Below are positions 1-12,634 of a stretch of DNA of 64,000 nucleotides, piece after piece. The first letter of the stretch is position 1. Each line of letters opens with the position of its first letter. The notes below the pieces were generated by a model. That model made no database searches and was not told the origin of the DNA. It saw only the letters and a list, made by a program, of their open reading frames with translations. The translations under genes were made by a program, and so were the position numbers. Source of the DNA: Pagrus major (lineage: Eukaryota; Chordata; Actinopteri; Spariformes; Sparidae); contig NC_133223.1 in assembly GCF_040436345.1 (NCBI RefSeq), forward strand, positions 8,102,847-8,166,846, given 5' to 3'.

Positions 1-1152
1 GTTTAATTAATGTTGGATACAGAATCTGCAAGTCCATCTGTAATTGGACAGATGTTTCTCTCTGATAGCAGCTGCAGAAACACACTACACAATATAAATG
101 TTCTTTAAACAATTTATTTGTTCACTCAGCTGTTAAATTATAGATTTTGTAAATGCCATCTGCAAGTTTCATTCAAACAGAATAGATTTGGCAGGTCCAC
201 CTGTCTGTGAGGGCAATTAGTCTTTTACGAGGTACATTTCAGAGTCTCACAGTGGCCTTAATGCTGCTCAGAGACCAAGTGAAATGATTATGGTGATAAA
301 TATCAGCCTCGAATATTGATTGCTAACATTGGCTGTCTTGTTACTTGAAGTGAGGTGAGAACAGGGACAGAGAGCGAGGAGACAGTGTCATAACAAGTGA
401 CATGTGACACATTCATACTGCTATACTGTAAATAATATAGTGTTTCCAGGAGAGACTCTTCTCACAGTTTGGGAGTGTCAGTGGGAGCCAGCGGCGCTCT
501 GCCCCTCAGGAAACGAGGTGGTAGGTTTCTGTCACTATCACCTCCTGCAGAGTCAACATCGAAGCTCAGGTTAGGAATGTCATGATCACACATCAGACTC
601 AAAGTGTTTTCATACCAATATCTCATCATGAAAGACAAGTGAAGTGCTATTACAGTGCAACTGCAATAGATCTGTGTCTGTATTCATTCTGCACAGCACA
701 GTTTCTCTTCCACCGAGAATAGTGACAAAAATAACTGTAAAGTTTGCCACTTCACAGCTAATTATTCATTTCACAGTTCAGCATCAGGGGTTTTGGTGAT
801 GTGTTATATTAAAAACAAAGCCCATTTGTCAGTTAAAAACATACAACACAATGTTTTCCAAAAAACAAAAGAACACCAAATATTCGACTGTGTGCTTACT
901 GTCTGTTCAAAATATGCTGAATGTGCAAATGGCAGCTCTAAAGAGACACCCTGGCTCTTTAACTCCAGGGGACTGAAGCCAAAACCAGACAGCTGTTATA
1001 TATAGTTTACATTTTTCTGCTGAAACTCAACTGTAGCTGCTGACAGTTTGCTGGTCATTCACACACATGGAGCCAGAAATGCACAGAATATCATCATTAT
1101 CTGTGTTTGATAGAGGCCGTTTCATCCAAGATTGATGTTGAGACATATTATA

Positions 1153-1948
1153 GGGGAATTCCAGTATTTCTAAATGTGGGCCCTCTATCTTCATGTGTTG
1201 GTGTGTAAATAATTTACGCTTCCCAAAAGTTTTGGGATTGGTCCGGCTGGCAGCCGCAACACGGCTGCAATGGCTGCAGTGTAATCCTTTGGGGCAACTC
1301 CGACCTTCAAAGTTACGTCCACCAAGTGCTTGATTTTTGTCTCTGACAGGCCGAGGTTGTTATTCTAAGCGTCTGACAACATTATGGAAACAATTCATTT
1401 TGTTTTACAATAAGAACAGAAACACAAGTCTCACTGAAGGAGAAGTCTTGCTCTGAAAATCTTGCAAGGTGAGTCGGTACAGTTGATGCCTCATCTACGT
1501 CGTCACAATCATCTTAATATTTGAAACAAATTCTTGCCAGGAGTTCCTCAAGGTAAACTCTGAACTCTCCTCTCCGACTCTAACTCATGTTTCCACTGTC
1601 TTCCTGCAACAACGCACCTCTCACAAGATTTCAGAGTGAGACTTCTCTTTTAGCAAGACTTGATTCTACTCTGTAACAAAAAGGTCTCTCTCTGGTGGAA
1701 TCGTTTCTGTAATATTGTCAGACACTTAGAATAACAACCTCAGCCTGTCAGTGCCAAAAACAAGCACCTTTAGCACACATACAGTTGGAGTTGTCCCAAA
1801 GGATTACATTGCAGCCTTTGTAGCCATGTTGCAGCTGCCAGCTGAGGCAATCTGCTGGACCGATTCCAAAAGCTTTGGTCAGTATGAATCATTTACACAC
1901 CCGAACATGTAGATAAAGGACCCAGGTTTAAAAATACAGCAATTCCCT
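1153..1948. mobile_element. Foldback element with long inverted arms
   Basis: The sequence from about 1153 to 1420 reappears as a diverged reverse complement from about 1948 back to 1690. Shared blocks include GGGAATT at the outer ends, a GTGTGTAAAT block, TGTAATCCTTTGGG (1277-1290 and its complement near 1797-1810) and GAGGTTGTTATTCTAAG. The arms are roughly 250 bp with a loop of about 250 bp. No coding capacity is visible, so this is probably a non-autonomous DNA transposon. No clear target-site duplication could be read. Confidence 0.75.
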
Positions 1949-2234
1949 TCTCAGGATATTTCTTGACTCATTTTGTGGGGATTGGTTGTGTTGCCTTCTT
2001 GTGCAGTTCTATCATTTCTTTTCCATTGGGTCAGAGTCACTGGCCTGTGAACTGAGACTTTTATACTACTGTCTGGGATAGATATGCCCTACTGCTTTAC
2101 AACCGCTCTGCAACCCAACCCGACACTGACCCCACTATCCAGCTATGAAATATGATCCTCCACCTATGATTGGCCGAGGGCTGTTTTTGGGATGGTAGGA
2201 GGGCAGGCGGGGCTGAGTGGGGATGAACAGATGA

Positions 2235-2266
2235 GCAGACAGACAGACAGACAGACAGACAGACAC
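2235..2266. repeat. (GACA)n microsatellite
   Basis: About seven tandem GACA units, seen directly. Confidence 0.9.
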
Positions 2267-4823
2267 AGGATTATTAGCATTGAACTGAATCATTTGGACA
2301 TCCCCCGAATTTCCAAGCTCTAATCCTGATCAGATAGGAACACAGCTGCTGCCCGACCAACCTCCTGCTGTCTGCGCTTACTTGCTACAGTATCGAACTT
2401 ACACACGCAAACACACACAAAGTGCAGGCACACACAGTACCCAATCAGCTGTCTGAAACCGTGACGAGCGCTCTGTGCTCATTTGCTGTTAAACTGTTTT
2501 ATCTGAGTGAACAAATTTAACTCTGCTACTGTACCAAAGATGACTGTAAGCTTGTGAGTGTCAGAGCCAAAGCAAACACTAATACAGAGCAGCTGGCAGG
2601 GAAGGAATTTTAATCTTAAAGTATGGTTTGAAAATAGAATAATAATCCAGATATCCCAAAAGCTGACAAGGCCAGCGGCAAAGAATTCTGGCTGCCATTT
2701 AATGTCAGTCTGTAGCTACAAATAGCCTGGTTGGTCCCTAAACACCATTTAATCAAAACACACACTCATTTAGCAAGTTAACAATATGTGTGTTTACATT
2801 TAAATGCAAAAAGATCGAGCAGCCAGAGCATCAGATCCTCTTGAGATAAATCAAATTAGTTCAAAGAGCAAGAAAACAAAATAACTATGTTAACCAGAGA
2901 ACAGTACAGCCGAGGTGGTTTCTCAGACGTTGCTAGGGCTGGAAAATAATTTGATATTTCTGTACATTGATCATAACGTGTCATTATTTTACAAAATTCT
3001 GTTCTGTTTATTGCTACATGAGTATTTGAGGTTTTATTGTGTTGAACATCAAATTCACATTGATAAAACAGTCCCGTCACAGGCTGTTATGTAACATGAG
3101 CGTTTGATCATATCACATGATTCTCATCAGCAGATGGGGTTTGCCCAGTTGTCATGGATTTGCAGATGTTTATTTATTTATTTATTTATTAGGACATTTG
3201 TGGATGAAGATCATGTGATCCAAGTTTCAGAACAGGCTAACAAACACATGCTGTGATGGGATTGTTTTCTCTACCAGCGTTTCTGAGGTCATGATGGAAC
3301 TTTGTACTTCAAGTATCCAAAGTAAAATTACTCATTATGCTAAATACTTTGAGTGTGTTAAATTATTATTGTTTCATTAAAATGTAAGCACACTGTAGGC
3401 TAAATCATTTTGGCCTTCGTTAAAACACTGCCTTACATATATGAGTTTACTTAATTTAGTTTCAATAAGTAGGTCAAAGTCTGCTTTGTGTGAAACCAGT
3501 TGTTAAGTTTAGAGTTTAGCAAGAGACAACTTTCTCACCCCCCAGCATTTCCGAGTGGTATCGTTGTCTGCACCGCTGTTGCAATGACAACAAAACATAC
3601 GTTTATTTAATCATTAAGTCCGTAATGTGAAAGAAGACAGAAGCAGACAGAAATGGTGCCAGGCTGGCAACCTGACGGGATCACCTGTTAACCTTCTTAT
3701 TCCCGGGATAGTTTGTGCCTGGTGGCTGGTGATAGTGAGGTATATAGGAAAGCAATCTAAACACTGATGATTTCGTTATTTTACAGCTATTACATTATGC
3801 AATCAACATTTACTTCTTAATGATACGTCAACGCAAAAAATGTGTCTATTGCCAGTTTAACTAAACTTGAGAAAACAGGTTCAAAAAACTTAAATTATTC
3901 AGTTGAATCAAAAACTGTTCCATCACACGCATCAACGTTACAAACTAATTTGATTTCCTTTAACATTTTCTCATGTTAAAGAATGTGTTCTTTATTTCAC
4001 ACACAAAAAAAACTGCAGCTGTTCCTGCTGGAGCGACTTTGTTCCAGCATTTAGAATAAAGACAATATGTGAAAGTGAATTGTGATTGAACCCTTTACAA
4101 TAAATTCATCCGACTCATCATTTCAAGTTAGAACTTTGTCTGAAAATAAAAACTAAACTAAATCTTAAGTTTAATTTACTTGAAATAAATAAAACTTGCA
4201 TATTTAGTTGATGAGAAAAGATTAGTTTTAGATTCCACTAAATTCCAGTCCTGATTTTTTACAGTGAAGCATTTTAATGTTGTTGACGGTTGTAGTAGGA
4301 TTAATGATACTATATTAATTATTATTTAAGTAGCTTTATGCACTTAATGTACTGGGTAGTTTAATCTAAAATATTTCATTTTATATTTCAGATAATCGGA
4401 TGTGTTGTATTTAATATCATGAATCTGTGGTAACTAGAAATTATAGCTGTCAAAAATAAATGTAGTGGAGTAAAATTCCTCTAAACTGGAAGTGGAAATG
4501 GAAATACTCCAAATGGAATACCTGAAAAAAGGTATATATACTTGAATCGTTGTACCCAGTAAATTTCTACCGTTGCATTTGTCAGTTGTCATAAATCTGT
4601 AAAATGATACGGGGAGGGGATTAATATTCATATAAATGCTGTACTGCCTTCAGCCATATAGCCCAGACCTGTACTGTATCTTGCTAACATCAGGTTAGTA
4701 AGAATTGTGCACCGCAAGCCACCCATGCACACACACCACCCCCATGCCACTCTCCACCCAGGTGAGGTACTTACATGTAGCTTAAGTGGTGACCCAGTGT
4801 GTTAGCTCCAGCACCCTGCCCCT

Positions 4824-7800
4824 CTACCTCAAATAATCCCTCTCATTGCCATAATCCATTAAGGAGCCTGCCACATCAGCAAAGTCCTCCAGGACCAGGC
4901 TGGTGGAGTCCTCACCAGAGGGCAGCTCCGGGTCCGACGCCCAGGGGTGCTGGTAGTAGTCATGCTGGGGTGCCTGGGGTTCATCCATGGTGGTCTTTCT
5001 TGGTCCCTGCAGGAGGGGCTGAAGGGGCTGAGGCTGGGGTGGATCAGACCTCTGGTAGGCCGGTGCTGCATCTTCCACCTGCTGTTCAGTCTGCTGCTCC
5101 TTGGCAGTGCCGCCATCACTGCCACTGCCGCCCTCGCTGCCCTGCGAGGACGGGGCCAGCACATGGTAGAGGCTGGGAAGGCGAATGTCCAGCAGCACGC
5201 CACTCTTAATGTAGAGCTTGTTGTTGAGGTTGTAGAGCTTCTCAGCGATGTCGTAGCCCAGCATGACAGAGAAGAGACGGGCGATGTAGCGTTCCTTTGA
5301 TATTAGCATATAGAGGCGCCGACGACGCCATGAGATGTAGCGGGAGTCTTCCTCTGCTGTCAGGGTCACCTGGGAAGTATGAATGAATATCAATGTCTTA
5401 AAGGTACTAGGGCACACATGTATGCATTTGAGCATACAGATCAACAATATTTCCCTAATCGACAGCTGGTGACCTTAATGCTAAAGGAAATGTTCCTGCA
5501 ACTGCAGGACTGCTCTCTCATCAACATGGATGTAAACAATATAAACACATGTTTTATGGTTATAGTTATTTGTAACAAGAATACACAATGTGTTTTGGTG
5601 TGTAACACTTAATGTGAATGCCTGATTACAAGAACTCTAACTTTGTCAAGGGAAAATGTCAGAATATTTGTCATGTGTCTATAATGTCATGTCAAAGGAA
5701 TAGTTTGACATTTTGGGAAATTCACCTATTTGCTTTCTTGTCGAGGGTTAGATGAGAAGATCAATACCACTCATCCATCATTAACTAATTCGTTAACTAA
5801 ATCATTAACTAATTAAGACAGTAAAAATGCCAGATAAATATTAATGAAAATAATCATTAGTGGCAGCTTGACCTTTGTTTGTGCACCTCACTGATCCAAT
5901 ACCCAGCAATGCCTTCTTGTTTGCAAAGCCTGCATATCCACCATGACCTCCAGGCCTCGTTTCTACTTTAACCGAGCTAATCTTAAGCAACAGGATATGT
6001 GAAAGACAAGAGGACAGCTGCTTTCCCATGTTCAGCTTATCAGTCAGAAGCGGGGTCCGATAGAAGGCAACAAAAGACAACTTGATATCCACGTATGGTT
6101 TCTTGTTTCAAATCCGACAATGACAGCACATCAGGTTTAACATTTTACTGCCACACTTCGCACTGACTAAACTGCCAAAACCCATACCTGAAACTTTCCC
6201 TCCTCGTTTGGCCTGATAGACTCCCACTCCGGAGAGTCGAGGAACTGGTGGCGGTGGATGTAATGCAGGAACTGGCCCTCCAAAGACACGTTGATCCTAA
6301 AAGAGAAATAGAGAGTAAGATACAAGGTTAAAAAGAGAGACGAGGATTAAGATGTGATAATGAGAGCAGGGAGGGAGCTGGAGGTCACTTTGCCAGTGCC
6401 AGTCCAAGATCTTGGAGGTAAATATTAGCATGACTATCTCTGCGAGAGAAGCTGTGAACAGATTGAAGAGTTCCTTAAACAGTACGAGTTTTCTCCTGAG
6501 CCAGGATCCCCTCTGCACAAAGGAATCATAGTTTAAGACATTCCTCCCAGAGAAGGAAGCTTTATTTGAAAAGAATGACTTCCGCAGAGTGAGATGACCC
6601 AGCACACTAAACACTGAGCCGTCATTGGATTACATCAAAGGTTTCTGTTTTATCCTTATTTCAACTTGAGCTGAATGTTGTCATATCAGGGCTGCTTCGT
6701 GTCATTCACCTGACATCTACAGAAAGAAATACATAGAAGACTGCTGTTCTCAAAAAAATATTATGTTCCAGACTTTATTCTCACATTCTCTCAGCAGCTG
6801 CTTGTATAGTAGGATTCGCACCGGCAAAGGATATAACTGTTGATAAAACGCTGCTGCGCCGTCTCCTCAGACAGAGTGCCGCTGAGAAGAGTGGGGTGCT
6901 CTGAATAACCAAACAATAAAATCTGACAGTGCTCTTTATGAACGGTCCAGTTTGTGCAAGAGTGCACTCTGGCACTATTTATGAATGCACCCTTAGATTA
7001 GTTTCCCACGTCATGTGGCTGACAGCCCACAGTGCACATTTGACATTTTGACACTGCGTACAAAAATAATTTATCATATCATTTTCAAAAGACGGGGTTT
7101 TCATCATATAACAGGCAGCGACAATAAAGAAAATGTATTTTTGTTGCTTTAATAAGGCGCCCCTTGTGGCTGGTCCCCGTTATGGGCAGCTACTGGATAC
7201 AACAAACGACATTTAATTAAAAGTCTAAAGCAGGTCAGTAGTCTAAATTAAAGACTCAGGCGATCATAAATAGTCTACATGACACTGGTATTCTGTATTC
7301 AGATAAATGCTTGGTAGAGTATTTGTTCACTATCTTTATAGCGGTTTAAAACTAGGCTACTACAGGACTATATTTAGACTCTTCATAACAGTGGGTGTTA
7401 ATTAACAGCTATTTTCCTGCGTAGTGTAGTAGGTTTTAATTACCCTGTATGGCACGGGTAGGAGTGTCCACTGGAAAGCCCTGCGCTAAAAATGCCACTG
7501 CCCTGCTGATACGGTACTTTGTGGCACTAACACTATATGACCAGAAGTATGAGGACACCCCTGTCTTTTGGTTTCGGGCTGCTTTTCTCGTTTGGGACCC
7601 AAGGTCCTGTTTAAAGCAGCTATATGGAGCTTTCGTCTTGTGTTGAGTCTAGCGGCCCCTGTGGAGAATAAACATAATACCACTATATATGGATATATGG
7701 GAAATACACAATACTGCTGTATGAGTGTCCTCCTGTAGTAAGGAGCTGTCCGACTCCTCAATTCATCCTCAGCACTCCGCCATAAAAAAATCAACTGAAA

Positions 7801-9996
7801 CCAGACTTTGTTGTCAGAAATCAGTGTGAACATCACTAATGCTCTTGTGTCTGAATGGGAGCAAATCCCTGCAGCCAGATTCAAAATCTGATGAACAGTC
7901 TTCCGAGCAGAGTGGCGCAGATTAATGCCCATGGTTTTGGAACGAGATGTCCCAACTATCACGTGTCCACATGTCCACATACTTTTGGCCACGTAGTGCA
8001 GTCATGCCAAACAGGAGACTGTTGATTAATGAAAAATGCCTTAAGTAACATGTTTAGTAGTAACACACATAACAGTCATTCAGTCTTTAAATCTGAAACA
8101 AAAATGATGCACATAACATAACAAACACACCCAAAGAGCCAAAAATCAAGAACTGTGCAGAAAAAAATAATCATTATTATCTTTTTGTTTGTTTCTTGTC
8201 CCAGATTTGGCCTGTACACTGAGCTGGTATCAGCGTGGCCAACATTTAATTTAAGGTAAGAGGAGCACAGCGTCCACTCCTCTCTAAAGTACAAAGATAT
8301 CATTTGACCAGCTGGCAGTGTGCAGAGGCACGGCACACTGGTGAGTCACAGACAAAAATACACTGTTTACAACATTTCTCTTGTGTAGGCTCCAGGACTG
8401 TGAAATCTAATGCAGTTCCACTTTGAGGATGTTTGGATGAAGAGGATACATTTCCTGTGACGGTTCCACGCTGCCAACAGCATGAAAGAGACAGAAATAG
8501 GGACCCAGCTCCGCAGTTAAAATAGAAGATTTGTTTAAAACAATGGCTGCTAGTATTTCTATCACTAAAAGAAGAATTTAAACCAGTAAATACTACAATA
8601 GATACCAGTGTTACAAATTAGTGAACACCTTCTGATTAAGTCGCCTTCTGATTAACCTGCAACAACATGCTATCAGCTGTGTCCAGATGAAACGTCATAT
8701 ACTAGAGTTGATAAATATATACAATATATATTATTATCTTGATATGAGACTACATATGATCTTAGATTTTGGATATCGTTGTATCATGATATGGCGTAAG
8801 TGTTGTCTTTTCATGGTTTTAAAGGCTGTGTAACTGTAAAGTGATGTCATTTTCAGACTGTTCTACTTGTTCTAGCATTTGTCTTTAACCACTTATTAAT
8901 TATACTCACATTACTGATGATTATTGATCAAAAATGTCATTGTGTTAGTATTTTGTCAATGTGCCAGTAGTCATCATTGCAGTATTGTCTCAATATCAAT
9001 GTCAATGTATTTGGTCAAAAATATGGTGTCCTTTGATTTTGTTGCTCAGTCCTAGAAAATCACACAGTGGCGCCCACAAGAGGTCTCCTGACCCTGAGCA
9101 TTTTAGCATCTTTCAGCTCATTGTTTTGGTTTTACAGCCACAACTTAACTGTTTTGACATACTGCACTCTACCTGATGAGGGACAAAATTAGCGATTAGA
9201 TAGTGGACACAGTGACGGGCATTAAGAATAACTATAGTAACTGTACAGAAAAGCCAATCTACTCGCTGACAATCGTGTTTGCTCATGTAGGTCATATAGA
9301 AGCGTCAGTTCTAAACTGAGACTTTAATAGCCAGTTTAGAGTTCCTTGTAGTACGTTTAAGTATGTTTACATTGTGATATCACTACTTTTTCTCGAGTTT
9401 GTTGATTGTATATCGTTGGAGACAGTTAGTGGTGGTGGTTTGCATTATGTAGTACAGGTGTGTAGATGTGCACACACATGCCCAAACGCACACAGTCCCC
9501 ACCTCCCAGACAGCAGAAAGGAGAGCTGGTCGATGGGCGTCTTGCCCTCCACGGCGTACGTCTCTCCTGCTTTCAGCACCACCACCTTGTTCTCAAAGGC
9601 ACCTGAGATCTCCTTGAACACCTGGATGGGCACGCCCAGCGGCAGGTAGACCGCTTGGTAGAGGGAGGTCAGCTCATCACTGCTTATGCCCTCCTGGTGC
9701 AGCCGGTAAAGGAGGTGGCAGATCTGAGCCAAGCAGGCCAGCAGCAGAAGCAAGTTCCAGGTGAAGACGTCCAGGCCGCACATTGTCATCCAACCCCACA
9801 GGGTCAGGCACCCGAAGGCGGGTGCCAGGAAGCCAAAGATGAAGAGGCACCCGTAGGCCCCACTGCCTCCCATGTAGCCCAGGAACAGGATGGTGTTGCC
9901 CAAATGGTATATAGCCCCCTCTGTGTTATTAGTCCAGCCATCGCAGAGAGGGGCAAAGAACAAGCTGTCCACCAGAGTCACGTTCTCTGTACTCAT
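4824..9996 (-). CDS. popdc2: Popeye domain-containing protein 2 (cAMP-binding membrane protein)
   Basis: Three coding exons: 9996-9503, 6296-6188 and 5369-4824, all with GT-AG junctions in matching phase, giving 382 aa. POPDC proteins are plasma-membrane cAMP effectors of heart and skeletal muscle that bind TREK-1 channels and caveolin. The short extracellular N-terminus has two N-glycosylation sequons (N5-V-T, N23-N-T region). Hydrophobic segments follow at about residues 31-97, consistent with three membrane passes. The Popeye domain then carries both phosphate-binding signatures of the family, DSPEW at 185-189 and FQVTL at 200-204. The match to POPDC2 rather than BVES/POPDC3 is strongest in YMGGSGAYGC, TYAVEGKTPI and RLPSLYHVL. 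The tail after about residue 290 is acidic and low in complexity. The start has a good Kozak context (GACCATGA). The TAG stop lies inside a possible splice donor (AGGTAGAG), so an alternative C-terminus is possible. Confidence 0.93.
7531..7998. mobile_element. MITE with CACTATATG-type terminal inverted repeats
   Basis: The left end reads CACTATATGACCAGAAGTAT and the right end, reverse-complemented, reads CACTACGTGGCCAAAAGTAT; the match continues for about 28 bp. These ends resemble a very common teleost MITE family usually ascribed to Tc1/mariner-like elements. The 168-codon open frame inside (minus strand) has no transposase motif and is probably fortuitous. A second, single end of the same type lies near 54458-54478. 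Confidence 0.75.
8703..9055. mobile_element. Degenerate TAGGGCTGGGC-type DNA element
   Basis: Blocks such as GATTTTGGAT, ACTGATGATTATTGA, CATTGTGTTAGTATTTTGT and TTGATTTTGTTGC are shared in the same order with 45192-45893. The right end (TTGCTCAGTCCTA) is recognisable; the left end is decayed. It is a non-coding interspersed repeat common in fish genomes. Confidence 0.65.
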
Positions 9997-12470
9997 GGTC
10001 GAAACTCTTCAATTGACAAGCTGAAGAGAAGCTACTGATGCACAAAAGACCAAAAAAGACTTCTTATCTAACTGAACTTGGCGCTATTTTGGTACCATCA
10101 ACAGTTGCCACTAGAAGATTTGTTTGAATAAAAGCTTGATGAAAAATAAACAGTTAATACTGACCAAAAATGTCAGCAGTAAATGTTTGTTCCCTTGGCG
10201 TGCAGCGGAAAATTCTTCAATGTGAAGAAGTTCTCACGGCTCTATTTGTTATAGATACACAGCTGGAATGGGTTTCTTCTGTCATTATGCGTCCCTTCCT
10301 CTCTCCTCTGGCTTCTCCCACCGTCTTTCCCTCCCGAGTCTTCCTGCCGTTTCTCTTGCTGTGCTTTTCTGCCTATTTCTCTCAGCCACTGGCCTGCACT
10401 GTAGAGCCAACAGCTGGAAGAGAAGGGATAAGGGAGGAGGGGGGCGTTGATAGAGCCCTAGAAGGATAACCATGTTTGGAATTGAAACCCAAGGAGGAAA
10501 GAGTTGTGGACAGAAAGCAGGCCTGCTACTTAACATAACAGAAAGAGAGAGGGAGAGAGGCAGGAAACGGGAGGGAGGCGAGGGACTGTGACAAATATCT
10601 CTGAGAGTGTCACACACCAGAAAAAAAAATCTCAATCCCGAGCTACAACACAGTTCTTCCTTCACCCAAACTTCATAAGTTCAGTTTACTCTCAGGGGAG
10701 CCGCTCAGCTGGTGCATATTTAGAGACACTGAAATAAGTAGGATGACGGAGCAGGTCAGATTTCAGGTATAAACACCCACCACCACCACCTCACATATCC
10801 GACTGTCCTCTCAGCCACGATGACTCACAGCTCACAGGGAAAAGTCTGTCTCAGTTCATCAGAAATTTCTCTTCTCTGCTCTTTTTTTATTAGAACAAGA
10901 CAATAAACAGACAATGTAATAATGGAATACATACTGTCAAAATAAAAAAAACAAAGACATAAATGTATATTAAGCAAAATTATGGCCCTATCAGGAAGCA
11001 GAAGATTTACACTAATGAGGCACATGAGCAAAAGTAAAGATATCATGTTGAAATATTACTTGTACTTGTAATATTACTATTACTACTGGTCAAATAGTAG
11101 TTGGGTGAAATCTTAAAGTATCTGATGTACCCAAGTACCATTCTTAAGTAACTGTACTTAGTTAAATTGCATCAATATTAATATGAAGCAGTAATCTTCT
11201 GGGAACAACTGAAGTTGGCAGACTTAAAAAGGAGAAAAATACATTATATGAGCTGTGTGACAACTGAAAACAGAGACATGTTATTCTCTATAATGTCTTG
11301 CTATTATAAGTTCACATTAAGTTGATTAATTTACTGATCTGGCAGCATGAAATCATGAACTCATTTAAGAGCAGAAGGCAAGATGGTCTTTTAAATTTAC
11401 TATTTTTCTTTTAGGTTTCAGTTGCATGTTTTATTAGAAATGTTGTAGACATGAGAGTGACAGGTAAGTTATGTGAATTGGTGTTTTTTGTAAAGTCATT
11501 TGAAAACATGTTCTTAATTCTGATGTAATTGGTGTCTGGTAAACATTCTGGTGGAGCATGACAATATACTAAAATCTTCATCTTTACGAGTTTGATAACA
11601 ATTGTAACTTCAGGACATAGATGAACAGTTACATCTACTTGTTGCCAGCAGGTGTTCACATTAGGCTGGTCTTGTCACATAGGTGATGCCTTAGTCGACA
11701 CATTGAGAGTCCAACTTTATTTGGAAGTTACAGTAACCATAACAGCATTAAGTTTGTCAGACTACCAATTTAAATCTTGACTCAACCATCACCAGGTTCC
11801 ATGTAATCTGGTGAACAGAACTCTTCGACAACTAGCAATTAATGTCAACATTTTACCAAAAAAAAGTAGTAAGCTTTGCAGTAACCATTTAGCAATGTCA
11901 GGAGCAACAAAGGACTTACTACATACCAGTTTGACATCACTTTATAAGGATTATTGTAATCATTGAGCCCGTGCACCAACAGTTTAGGTGCAGATTTAGC
12001 CCATTAAACCATTGCATTTCCCAAAATCCAAAAGCAGTTAAAGTTATGCTAACATTAGAGTGTTTGTCAAGTTAGTTCACACTTGTCTCAACACAGCAAG
12101 GACTGGGTGAGGCAAATATGCACAGCCACAATGAACTTGTGTGGTTGAGAAAAATGCAAATATGGCACTTTTAAAAACCAAAAAAAGTTGGCATGAAAGA
12201 GGTGGACCAGTTCACACTTCTGCAGAGTTGCTGTAGCTTAGCATTGAATGTGTTGAACTAGATGTCCACTGCCAGGCACACTTCAGTATGAGTGACACAC
12301 TACAGGGGAAGAATGCAGATATGCCAAGTATTGACTTTGCAGGGGCAGGAGTTATTTTTAAGCCTAAGTGCATACCAGGGACAGCAACTGTGGCAAGCAG
12401 CCGTTCAGAGAATGGACCTTCAACACAGAACCTTAAGATGAACACAAATGCTGACAAACCAAGTTATTGC
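9997..12470. other. Intergenic region between popdc2 and cox17 (tail-to-head)
   Basis: This holds the presumed popdc2 promoter and 5' UTR (a possible UTR splice acceptor, CTTCTCTTCAG, sits just above the ATG, near 10020) and the region 3' of cox17. A fragment of the GTACTT-rich fish repeat lies at about 11045-11165. No other gene could be supported. Confidence 0.5.
11045..11165. repeat. GTACTT-rich interspersed fish repeat, fragment
   Basis: The block contains runs such as CAAGTACCA, TAAGTAACTGTACTTAGT and ACTTGTACTTG. Similar blocks occur at 18190-18375, 18980-19290, 19446-19560, 45350-45480, 50990-51120 and 56880-57000. Confidence 0.6.
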
Positions 12471-12478
12471 ATAGGACT

Positions 12479-12484
12479 TTTATT
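12479..12484 (-). promoter_or_regulatory. Polyadenylation signal for cox17
   Basis: An AATAAA hexamer on the minus strand lies about 150 nt below the acceptor of the inferred terminal 3' UTR exon of cox17 (starts at 12634). Confidence 0.6.
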
Positions 12485-12634
12485 CAATTTCAAACAGTTT
12501 AGATATTCACACATTTTCAAATTCTGAAGACTTTAAAAGAGTGCTTCATCGCCACATTTCCCTTCCAGGTTGAGGTATAAATAAGAGTGAATGAAGGGAA
12601 TGTCCAGGGTTGTCTTCACTTTCACAGCAATACA
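12485..12634 (-). other. cox17 terminal 3' UTR exon (inferred)
   Basis: A strong acceptor on the minus strand (TTTCTCTCCCCTGCAG, exon begins at 12634) is followed by a polyadenylation signal at 12479-12484. It pairs with a consensus donor (GTAAGTACC) that lies 21 nt after the cox17 stop codon, with exon end at 13713. The intron would lie wholly in the 3' UTR. Confidence 0.6.

Larger units (their letters stand above)
1..4823. other. Intergenic region 3' of popdc2
   Basis: No supportable coding gene is seen on either strand; the short open frames here lack splice sites in the right phase and have no recognisable family motif. The stretch holds a foldback element (about 1153-1948), a (GACA)n microsatellite near 2235-2266 and a (TTTA)n tract near 3172-3200. 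The part next to 4824 presumably includes the popdc2 3' UTR, but I could not fix its polyadenylation site. Confidence 0.6.
5370..9502 (-). other. popdc2 introns with mobile-element debris
   Basis: Intron 2 (5370-6187) shows nothing further. Intron 1 (6297-9502) contains a Tc1-like MITE at 7531-7998 and a TAGGGCTGGGC-type element at about 8703-9055. Open frames inside this region are antisense or transposon-derived. Confidence 0.7.

Noticed and set aside
4799-5300. Plus-strand proline-rich open frames of 117-136 codons
   Set aside because: Antisense to popdc2 exon 3; no splice or start support.
7486-7992. Minus-strand open frame of 168 codons
   Set aside because: Lies in a MITE, lacks transposase motifs, and the terminal repeats explain the sequence.
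9655-10038. Plus-strand open frame of 127 codons
   Set aside because: Antisense to popdc2 exon 1 and without family motif.
12212-12527. Short open frames on both strands next to the cox17 terminal exon
   Set aside because: No family match; region lies at or beyond the cox17 polyadenylation signal.
12535-12634. Minus-strand frame in the cox17 terminal exon as alternative C-terminus after skipping exon 2
   Set aside because: Joined to cox17 exon 1 the correct phase hits TGA after three codons, so no meaningful isoform results.
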